From contig NC_049995.1 in assembly GCF_000003815.2 (NCBI RefSeq), forward strand, positions 13,793,503 to 13,857,502: 64,000 nt of DNA, in the 5' to 3' direction. The notes beneath the pieces are model-generated. The model did no database searches and was not told the DNA's origin. It worked only from the letters and a program-made list of their open reading frames with translations. This DNA is from Branchiostoma floridae. Lineage: Eukaryota > Chordata > Leptocardii > Amphioxiformes > Branchiostomatidae. Of the stretch, positions 25,601-37,600 are shown one piece after another. Both the position numbers and the translations under genes were made by a program. Positions within the stretch are counted from its first letter, which is position 1. The number at the start of each line of letters is the position of its first letter.

Positions 25601-28600
25601 GGGTAACAAACTTGACGGAACGTTTACTTACTCCTTCAGTAATGTTTTGGTACGATCACTTTTCTTTAACACCTGTGCCAACTATCTTGACAAAATCCAT
25701 AGGTCCTTCCAAATTTAGTAAAAAATTAAAGGAGTGCTCAAACATTAGTTCAAAACAGGTTTTGACAACTTCTTGGAACCAATGAGACGTTTCACAATGC
25801 ACTAATAAAAGATTGCCACATACCGCGTGGTAGTTCCCTTCGTGCAGACATCCGCAGTCCTTGGGCTCGACACACGTCATGCCGCTCCAGATGTAGCCTG
25901 GGTCACACTCACAGCCCTCCACATTGGGCAGGCCGCACGTGGAGGAGGCAGTCGGGGTCCGGCAGCTGTCCTGGCAGGCCGAGGTGGAGTACGAGTAGTG
26001 GGCGTTGGGTGGGCACTGTAGGGCTGCACGTAACATGGAACAAAAGATCCATATATCAAAACATATCCCATTAGAGTGGTGTGGGTTAGGGTTAGCTATA
26101 GGTTTTGGGGGTCGGGGTTAGGGGTTGCGGTTAGCTATAGGCTTTAGGGGTTGGGGGTTAGGGGTTAGGGTTAGTTTTTTTCTCTGTTTTGATAAGCCTA
26201 AGTCTAAACGAAAAGAGATAAATGCAAATGACAAATACCAAATACAAACAATAACAAACTGTTTATACAAAAATACAATTAAAGCTCACCACAGCCGGTT
26301 TGTTCCCTCCAGCCTTCCAAATGAATACCAGCTGCTGCACATTCTTGGACGTAACCCTGAAGAAAAGAAACGGAACATCTTATGTGAAAAGGTTTGTAAG
26401 ATGTAAGAGTGTAAACTGTATTCTACTTAAGAAACGTGTTAGTAATTGCTTAATGTAGTTGCTTTATGTAGTTTTTTGTATTCCTTCTAGAGGTTAGCCC
26501 TTAAAAATAACCAATGGCTAGTTGAATAACCTTGAATAATTGGGCACAAGCAAGCAGATGAATTAATAGATAAATAAATCATAAGTTTGCCGAATCTTCT
26601 GATGGCATCTTATTGGCATCAGAAAGTTATATTCTAGCGGTAGGACGTATTTATGGAACACTCTCTTACACTGTACAAATTCCAACCTGTCGCAAGCTAT
26701 AGAAAGGAAATAAGTCAACGTTTTCAACTAGTTGCAGTAGTCTATGGCTCCAACCGTCAGACCTTTACAACCATCCCTGAACAGGTGCTGTTCAGTCAAA
26801 AATTTGTCCAATTTTTGTGTTGGATATTGCAGTTAAAGTTGTGCAAAAATGACTTCTACCAACACAGATCAACTTTCAAGTCAATTTTTTGTCGCATTGA
26901 GGTTACCTCAAAGTCATCACACATAAGGGTGGTGTCTCTGGTGTTTCCTGACGCCGCCATGTCGTAAACACAGTCCTCAATAAAGTCCGTAGGTTCGACC
27001 GCAGCGAAACAGGCGCTGAAGAGACTGTTGGTGTCCTGCAGATGTCCGCAGAACTGCTGACTCTCCAGCTCCTGTACAAACGCCTGGTCAGCCTGGGTGA
27101 TGTCAAACTGCTGGTCGGCCAGAACTGTAGGACAACTGGAGGGAGGAATGGATACGGATATCTTGACTTTCTAAAGGTCTTACTGCCAAGGATATAACTG
27201 CAGTACCAGGTTTTTAAAGAGATACGTGATACACAAGTTGCATCAGACATCGATTCTATTCTTCTGCGGCCTTTATCACTATTTGCCATCTTTCTTTAAC
27301 ATATGGTATCCGAACAACACGTCTGATTGAGTGAGTGAGTGAGTGAGTGACTGTGAGTGAGTAAGTGAGTAAGTCAGGAGTGACTAAGTCAGTGAGTGAG
27401 CGAGAGAGTGAGTGAGTGTGATACCAGATCCTTTAATGTGAGAAAATGTGTCAATGATTGCAAACGTGTGCACTTAACAAAAGACAACTTACATTTACGC
27501 TACGATTTGGCAACCATTAGTAATTCTTAAAATAGCTATTATTGTTCAAAAGAAAATATGTGGCGGCACAATGATATTGCTAGAGAGGTTTTTATTTCTT
27601 TGCCGTGTGTTAATTGAAATACGAAGAGTCCAAACCTCATCATGTCGTCTGGAGCCACCCAGCTGTTACCGAACTCCACAGCGTCCGTGGCCGGGGTCGT
27701 GTCAGGTTTGACCAGGTCGTCTCCTTGGATACCGTTAGCGTTGCCACACATACCGTGAACCAGACCGGCAAGATGCGCTGGCAGCTCGACTATAACGCTG
27801 GAATTGACGTGGGAGGTTTAAGCTAGACCAAGAAGAGCACTAAGATATATGAACGCACTATGGTACTATATTTTGTTTGTGATTTGTAATGATGTTAGAT
27901 TATATGACTTGAATTTTTTAGTAATAAGTACATTGTAAATAAACCTCACCATAACTACAACTATGGCTACGATAAATGCCAACGTCTTCTTCTACGTACA
28001 CCATACTACACAAAAATGAAGAGAAGACTTACTGGTGGTTCGCACCAAATTTGACTGTAATGCACAGAACAGTGTCAATCACGATGTAGTTGCCCTGTTG
28101 GGTGATAGACGCGAAACCTCCGATACAGCAGGGCAGAGCCCACTTTACTCCGTTCACCTATGGTAAGCATGAATTATGTTTCTTAGCTACACAGTGAAAC
28201 AATGTTACATGTATATGCCTATGTTTTAATAATATTTTAGCTGGGATCTCCTCATTTCTTGAAGGATCAACATAGATAAACAGGTACTTGAAGTCCACTA
28301 CTTTTCAGACATTATGTGTATATCATTTCCTAAAAATTTGGCCATACAACACGTAGTTCAAGAGTTATAGGACTTAGAAGTGGAGGGCCTCAAAAGCCCC
28401 CACCCCCTACCCCGTCCAGGGATGACCAAAAAAAGCCCGGTCTGAATAGGGTTAAGGTACTTAAAAAAAAGCAAACCTAAATCTGAAATTAAAAATAATC
28501 CCGAAAACTTAACAAAGATGAGCATACTCACGAAGACTTCCTTGTCCCGGGTTATGGTGATGGTGGACCCATATAAGGTAAACTCTACTTCATCCACAAA

Positions 28601-31600
28601 CGACACCCGCATGTTGTTTCTCCTGTTGTAGTTTCTGGCAGCGATCGTGAAATCCTTGCCTCTGGACAGCACGTACTTACAGTTGCCCTGGAAACATACA
28701 GGTGAGATACAGATGAGATCATGTGAGATACACGTGAGATACAGGTGAGATATCACACGAGGTACCACGTGAGATAGAGGTGAGATATAGGTGAGATACA
28801 AATGGGATACAGGTGAGATACACATGGGATACAGGTGAGATATCACATGAGGGATCACGTGAGATACAGGTGAGATATAGGTGGGATACACATGGGATAC
28901 GGGTGAGATACAACTGAGATATAGGTGAGGTACAGGTGAACTCCTGATTATATTTGAAAACAATAGTTGTAATCATTTAGTTAAAGTGTACAGGCTGCAT
29001 TAGCATAAGTCATAAGTCAAACGCAGCATATCAGTTTATGAACAATAATTTTTCAAGGAGTACAGAAAGCTTTTTAAACGAACTTGACACAAATATTACT
29101 AAGACGAAAGTGGCAAGGTTTAGCGTCATCACTCTTTACCTGGAAATTGAACCTCTTCCCGTCGAAAGTGATGTAGTGAGGGTCTCCCCTGGCAGAGCAC
29201 GTGACCCTGTCTGTACACATATGTGAAAGAAAAAACGTTTATCATTTGTGTTAATCTAAAAAAACGTATTTTATGCGATCGTTTGGTGGTCAGGCGTGAT
29301 TCAAGGACAATGTTAAGCAGGCTATTTATACTTTCTTTGTTTAAAAACATCAGGTGAAGCATTGAATTTCATGTTTTCAAGGCAACGCTAAAGAAAATGT
29401 TCTTATTTGCTATCAAATAGAAACGTTATATTTGTACAACCACTAAATAGGAATGAATACTAGATATAAACATTATGATTACATACCTCCACAGAACACG
29501 TCTCCGAGACATTCGTTTCCAATGTTCACTACATCGTTGGACACTGTAACAGGAAAGGAAAATATTAGCCTATTTGATTTGCTTTTCCATATAGAACAGA
29601 ATCTATCTATATGTTATGCAGGTTTGGACCAAAATTTCCGATCATAAGACCTCTGTACTCCCGAATTCCTTGTTCCAAACAGACGGTCAAGGATAAATCA
29701 GTCACATATCTAACTATAACCAACAAGGCCTGAACAAAAGTGTTAAGACTATCTTCTACTTTACTCTCATTATAGACTATCTTTTCAGACTCTGGACACT
29801 AGATTTCAGAAGCGGATCCTATAGGCAACGTTAACTGCCTCTTATTTATTGACTTTAATATTTGATTAGAACTTTGTTATATAAAACATCATACGAGGTG
29901 ACGAGATGATGTGACTTTTGCACGAGGTGTACTCGAAATGTGACGTATGTTAATGTATGACATGAGCTTGAATTGTGACGTATGTACTAGATGAAGTGTG
30001 AAGTGTGCTTGAAGTGTAGTCGCATGCCATTTTATAGTTATTGATTATTCTATTTCATTATATTGTATTGTTTCCTGTAATGAATTCCTTGTATGTTCGT
30101 CCGCATTTTTGTTGGTTCTGTCGCTACCAGCCCAAAGCTGCCTAGGCAGACCCTGGTAATGACTTGTCTCATCGTCAATAAAGTCGAAGTCAAGTGACGT
30201 ACTTGGTGCATCCTCTTGAGGTGTTACAGGTTTCAAGGTGGTTGTTTGCTGCGCAGGAGTGGGGAGAGAAGGCGGCGTTGGAGTAGTGGTTGGCTTTGGT
30301 GTTTGGGTGGTAGTTGTTGTCGGCTTGGGTGTTTGGGTTGTAGTCGTTGTAGGTTTCAATGTCGTGGTCTCAACTGAAACACAATAAATTAAGAGAATAA
30401 GACTTTTAGCCTTAATGAAATTTTTGCTAGACTTGTTGTCAAGCGTTGGCAATGGACTTACCAAGGACTTCGCTGAATATCGCGTTATTTGCTAATAGTC
30501 AGTGAAACAAGTAATCAGAATTCTGCGTTGATAATAACAATCAGACAAGCTACATTTTACCACTTGACACATGACAGGTAACTTACTACTTTATTTTACT
30601 ATTTGAACTGCATTAAAACAATGTTATACTAGAATATTCTAATCATTCACAACTTCAGTAATGTATGCTTGCATCACTTGCTTGTGGCTCCCATGTATAA
30701 TTCTTAGCAGAATGATGATGACAGGATTATGGCGACAAAGACCGTGACAACATCTCTTAGCTGAGGTATGTACGTGAGGAAAGGGGAGAGGACCGTTCTG
30801 AGAGTAGCGTTTCTTCACAACGCTTTGGCCTGTAATATGTTATCGATCATTCACTAGACGAAAGCCACATAGCCTCATGAGACTTTACGAGAAGTATCAT
30901 GCAATCGGTTTACCTTCGCAAAGTTGGGAGGACAGGGGCTCCATGATATCTTCCAAGGCGTCGAAGTCGAAGACAGTAGAGATGTGATCCGGTCTGCCGG
31001 CAATGGCGGACAGCTCCTGGTAGTTTATACTCTCTGTCACACCGATAGCGAACGTGATCACGCCGTCGTTATGGAGATTCTATAGTAAATATAAACAACT
31101 GCTTTGTTAGTAAACAACAGAAGATGTCGGACTGCTGATAGTATCAACTCTTACAGCGATACAACTTGATAGTAAATAACAGGTGACGACGTTAAATGAC
31201 AGTAGAGACATTATGATTGATGTCATGATAATTTCATTTTGAAAAAAAATTGTAAAATAATGTCTTCACAGACATTTTATTTTTCCATTGGCTTATGAAT
31301 TAAAGATTCTGTAAGCCCTGTAAGTAAGAATAATAAATTCAATGTGTTCTTGTAAAGTCTCATTCGTGGCATACTGGAGGTATTTCAATTTCAGACAAAT
31401 CCGTAGACAGACACTGTCTTCTCTTGTCCTACTTCTCGCCTTCTTAGGTTTAGGTCACAATTGCGGCGATGCCCGTCAATGATGTAGCCCCGATCGGCCA
31501 CAAATTTGTCCCGAAAAGCTGTCACCTCGGCGTTTTCCACGGTTAGGTCATTGCGTCTTTATGTTTCCGACTTAAATTCAACCCGGGTCCCGGCCGGGAC

Positions 31601-34600
31601 CAATAATACCTCTAGAGTCGAAAGGTGTCCCATGGGGCCACGTATAGGGCTCAAGCCCAAAAGTGCCAAAGAACAGCCTTTGAGCCACCCGGCAGGGCTC
31701 CATCTTCCAATTGGAACCAAAGCCTTAAGTGGCCACTCATACTTGTAAGAAGTAAACAGAACAGTAATAAACGGGACGGTACGTTGTTACCTGAGAGGGG
31801 AGGATCACATCGTCCCCAGACCTGCCGTCCGTCACCACCACCACGATTTTGGGCACTCCCGGCCGGGCACCGTTAGCCGCCGTCAGGGCCTGGTCACGGG
31901 CAAACGTCAAGGCAGAACCTAACAATAAAAGGACAGAGATTTCGTACATGTCTCTTATATTGAAGGGTCGCAATAGCGTTTTATAATACATACAGTGTCC
32001 CACTATAAGGAAGTTGGCCGTTAAACGACCGGAACGACATATAACTGTACGACGCAATACACGATATAGAAATATAATAAGGATGTAGTTAGACAGTCTG
32101 GTGATCGGATTGACTGCTACCAACACTGAAACTGACGATGCTTTGCTCGATTAGCTATCAAAACTAGGGTAACTACGAAGTTTCATTTGTTGGCAGGTAA
32201 AAGGCACTGTAAACAATTCAAAACGTACTACAAAATGATAAACGCCTGTCCTTTGACGATATGATTCGTAAAATAATACTAAAAAAAGTCATAGAAAATC
32301 TCTATCATACCAGTGCTGGTCCCCCGGCTGATGACAGCGATGTTACTGATGGCCTGCTGCAGACTGAGCAGTGAGCTGTGCGCGTTAAGAGCGAACTCCT
32401 GCTGCGGAGACGAGCTGTACTGGACAACTCCCACTTGGGTAGCTGTGGGGCTGATGTCGAAGTGACCGACGACGTTGTTAAGGAATGTCTTCACCTAAAG
32501 AAACAGGAAGGTATGGTATAAGAGCACAGCTATGATTGGCGTAAGACGATCCTAGCTCTTTCGAGTTTTCATCAAATGATATCTCTTGCCTTTAAGTCAA
32601 TGAATAAGTATCATAGATGTCAAAAACAAAACTGTACAACAATGACAAGCGTTTGACAGGAAAAAGGAGAATTTTGGAAACGTTTCAAGTGTACAATTCA
32701 AGAGATGTCTTATGCCATACAAATTTCTATAGATGAGTTCTTCAATACTAACATCTTTATCTAAAATAGCATCACTTACCTTTTCGAATTCGATAGCTGG
32801 AATGCTGGCGGAACCATCGACAACAAACACGATGTCAGCCTGCATCTCACAGGCGGCGGTTGGTGCCGCGGCGGGCGTAGTTGTAGGTGTCGGTGTTGTT
32901 GTAGGCTTGGGAGTTTGGGTTGTAGTCGTTGTTGGCTTAGGAGTTTGCGTTGTAGTCGTTGTAGGCTTTATAGTCGTTGTGGCAACTGCAATTCAAAATT
33001 GTGACAATTTTTCACCATTGAAATTTTGATGATGTCCTGTCTTGTATTGTATGGATCGATAGAAGATATGGACTTAGGACATTGGGTGGTAGTCGTTGTT
33101 GGCCTCGGAGTTTGCGTTATATTCGTTGTAGCAACTGGAATCTCAAAGCAAAATCGTTAAAACTTTCCGAGACACCGGTTTTAACGATGTCCGGGCATGC
33201 AAATTGTATGAATGGCTCAATAGAGGACTAGGATCACTGCGGTTAGAGAAAAAACTACGGGAGTTCACGATGAACAGAATGAACTGGAGATACATGAAGA
33301 AATACTGCAGCTACAGGACGTCCAGACCAATGCAAAAGCAAAGCAGAATATACTATAAACAAACACTACAGTAACTGCTGTAACAGTTATGACATGAAGA
33401 ATCTGTTCTTCTGCAGTTTTATCGGTGCCAATGGCTAACATTACGCATTGCTGTGGGGGTTACATTAAGTGTTATAATGCCAAGGTTTGTGTCAGACATT
33501 CTTGAAGCATTTATCCAAATGTAATGACTTGTAAGTACTTAGGTGACAGCCGTAGACTCCGTCCTGCAGACCCCACTCGGCCCCAGGCAGACAGGACATA
33601 GGAGCGCAGCTGACCTGCCAGTTCGGCAGACACTCGCACTGCCGACCGTCCTCTGTGCCCCACACTTCTCCGAGCTGGAAAACAAAGTCATGGGGTATTA
33701 ACACTTACATAAGCTATATGCGTCAGAAGATTCCAAGACTAGCTATGTGCACATCCAGCAACGGGTTGGCCCAAATACCGGAATACACATTGAGGAGGGT
33801 GAAATCTTCCGAAAGACATTTTACTTTGATAAATAAACATTGTAGGTTGCTACATATCTCGAAAGATAACTTTAGATATCGAAGTTCTAGACTTAAATGA
33901 AAAGTCTCTAAAACAGAATGAAATGATTTATATTCTTTATATTCTTTACAAGATACAAACAAAAAACCATTTCACTTTATGAAAGGCTATTCAGGTTGTT
34001 AAGAATAGTATAACCAGTCTTCACACCTCTTCTGCTTTTATTAACCACCATTTATTAGTCACCATAAATGAACAAAACAAAATCATGAACACACGGTGTG
34101 GTAGTTTCCTTCATGCAGACATCCGCAGTCCCTGGGTTCGACACACGTCATGCCGCTCCAGATGTAGCCTGTGTCACACTCACAGCCCTCCACATTGGGC
34201 AGGCCGCACGTGGAGGAGGCAGTCGGGGTCCGGCAGCTGTCCTGGCAGGCCGAGGTGGAGTACGAGTAGTGGGCGTTGGGTGGACACTGAAGGTCTGTGG
34301 GGAAACATTAGATGGAAAGACAGAGATGGCAGAATGATCAACAAGGAAAAGCATAACATAATCTGGGATAATGGTAACATTACTTGATCAGGATCACGAA
34401 TGGTTTGCGAGAGGTGTACATGTGAGGGAGACCATTAAGACACGAAGACAACAAAGTCTTTACAGGAACAGGCGTGCCACTGTCTGATACCTATGACTGT
34501 GTCCTGTCAAGTGAGAGGGCAGTTCGAAAGCAAAACGAGATCTACCGGGTTGATGAAGAGACAAAGTGTGTCTCTAAAGCTTCCCAAGCTACGAACTGTA

Positions 34601-37600
34601 GTTGTGTGTATTCTGTTTAAAATCTTGTCATAAGTTTGCAGATTTGTCAATGACCATCTTGACGATTATTCCAGTTCCATAGACAACACTGAAAATATCT
34701 AATGCTGTACTATCTATACTGGGAATCACAGAAACGTTTTTATGCCTATGTATACGTTACGCGAACATTCTGAGAACATAACACAATGGAGTACATATAA
34801 TAATGCTAGGTTAGCATGTAGAAAATGTACATACCACAGCCGGTCTGTTCTCTCCATCCGTCAATATGAACACCAGCCGCTGCACATACGCGGACGTATT
34901 CCTACACAATAAGGACAGGGCATGTTATACCAAAAACAATATTCTTTCAGAGAATACATCTCGAACAGACAGCTGGGTTTCCATTAAACCTTATCATTTC
35001 AACCGCTGATGACAATGTATGTCATGAAAGCAAAAGTTACAGTTCTAGAGGATAGACTTGTTACAATCCGATTTCTACCGGGTCTCCTTGCGCCCGCAGC
35101 TCTAGGGAAGCCCCGGTAGAAATCGGATGGTACTCAGGCTACGTGAAGATGCTGACATGGCTGAAAACGTATCAAAAAGCGTACGGACAAACGAACCAAA
35201 AGAGTGAAGGCTTAGATTACCTCAAAGTTTTCACACATGAGACTGTGTTCGCTGGTGCTTCCAGACGCCGCCATATCGTACACACATGTTTCTACGTACT
35301 CCGTAGGTTCTACAGCTGCGAAACAGGCGCTGAAGAGACTGTTGGTGTCCTGCAGATGTCCGCAGAACTGCTGACTCTCCAGCTCCTGTACAAACGCCTG
35401 GTCAGCCTGGGTGATGTCAAACTGTTGGTCAGCCTGCAGTGCAGGGCAACTGAAGGGGAAAGTAGAATTTGAAGTACGAATGTCAAAGTTTTCTATATTG
35501 GTAGAGCTGGTAGAACGTAACTGGTAGAGCGTTCGGCTCGGAATCTAGAGGTCCCGAGTTCGATACCCTGCTCCCGACGTTGTACCCTTGAGAAAGGCAC
35601 TTAACACGACCTTCCTCACTTCACCATACTGGGTACCTGACTTCGGTCGGGGAGGTAAAAGAAAACGACTACCTTCATATTCTCTCTGTACTGTTTATAC
35701 GGCACTGTTAATCTAACTTGAGTGCAGTGCCACATTGTCCTCGTCTGTCCAAAAAGCAAACAGCAAAGATGTCAAAGGAATACTTTCTTTATCCATAATC
35801 AACGTTTCGGTTCGTTTTTATAGTTATCAACATCGTGGATACAAAAGAAATATATTTCTTGTCTAGCGGTCTCTCCTACACATCTATTCTAGTCATCTGA
35901 TTCTTTAACAATGTTCGTTATTCATGTATATTCAAAACATGGCATGTGCTTATGTGATCCAGCTTTGAATACATGTGAGCCACCTTCTACTGTATATATG
36001 TATGTGGTCACGATATCAGTTAGCTGCCTAGTGTCCAAATCTTATTGTCCCTGTTGCAATCTAAACAAGGTCTAAATATACCTTGCTGTCAGTCCTACAA
36101 AAGCAGTTTAAGACAAAACAAAGGTCAGTCAGTAATCAGTGTTTTCTTAAACGTACCATACAAGCGTACTGTACATTGTTATAGATTCTTAGTTTGTTTT
36201 CTTATTTCTTCTATCAATACATTGTTGGATGAATGTTAAAGACGATTTTTAAAATCATTTTAGAAATAATTACCCACCTGACGTCATCAAGGGCCGTCCA
36301 GCTGTTGCCGAACTCCACAGGGTCCGTGACCGGGGTCATGTCGGGCTTGATGAGGTCATCTCCTTGGTTACCGTTAGCGTTGCCACAGAGACCGCCAACA
36401 GTCCAGGCGAGCTCAGGAGGTAGCTCCACTGTGACGCTGTATCAAAAATTGACAAAACTTTAAAGAATTACAACAAGGGACTATTAAAAGGTTAAAAGCT
36501 TGTAAATGTTCTAAAAACTCCTGAAAGTTCTAAAAACTCCTGAAAGCGTTCCAGGGCTAAAGATTCTTAAATTGTTTTCATTTTTCGACGAGAAAGTCTG
36601 TATTCTATGCATCAGCTAATGCACGCATTGGTGAACCCGGCTATACACGACATGACGTGACGTACCGATGGTTGCCGTCATACGTCACGGTAACGCACAG
36701 AGCGGTGTCAATCACGATGTTGTTTCCCTGTTGGGTTATGGACGCCAGGCTGTTCAGGCAGATGGGCAGGCTCCACTTCACTCCATTCACCTAATAAGTG
36801 GACAATATACACATTATAGAAAAGGTGGGATTCATTGACTTCCACTGTCTCATAAAAGAAGTCGAAGCCAACAAGTTTTGAACAGTTAAGAGCTATAAGC
36901 TTTTTGACTAGAGTAGACGCATTTCATACTATGCTAGACTATTTGTTTGTTTTCTCTCAAATTTCGCATTCTTAATTTCGAACGGTAATATGAATGCAAT
37001 TTCCAATGCTCACAAATGTTCCTAAAGACAGAATATTCCAATTACTTTTTCCGTTTGCCCAGATAGTTTCTCGAATCTGCCATGAGAAAAATGACCGAAA
37101 CAAACATATTTTTGTCATTCATAAGGCCATCTGAAACGGTGTATCTTATTATCTGAATGACTAACCTTCATCGACGCATAAGGCAGTAATAAGTGTTCAG
37201 ATGTTTCGTTCTTATGAGCATGTCCTATGATAGAATTGGGGTACACTACTTACGTAGACCTCCTTGCCCTGGGTGATTGTAATCATGTTCCCGTACAGCT
37301 CGAACTCCACAGCGTCCACAAACGACACGCGAGTGTTCCCTCTCCTGTGCACATTCCGGGCAGAGACCTGGAAGTCCATGCCTCTGGAGAGAACGTACTT
37401 GCAGTTGCCCTGAAAATTATAATAAGTATCAATTAGACAAACCATGTATTCTAAACTCCATCAGCCTTTACATTTACAACTGTCTTAAGAAGCGAGAAGA
37501 AGTTGAACCTGTACATACTGGTATACTTTAGACTTTGTAATTTTAATTGTATATCACACCATCGCACAATTTGCCTTTAGAACCTCTAGGAACTGCAATC

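Noticed and set aside
23231..28963. Repetitive minus-strand frames with [11 protein letters not shown] repeats as a repeat protein
   Set aside because: They translate the GAGATACAGGT minisatellite, are not bounded by splice sites, and extend into the VWD exon only by chance.
31506..31876. Plus-strand frames of about 80 codons in the VWA1 intron
   Set aside because: No domain similarity, no splice support, and partly antisense to the real VWA exon at 31,791-31,918.
35506..35575. tRNA gene
   Set aside because: A- and B-box-like motifs are present but there is no matching acceptor stem, and a SINE core follows directly.
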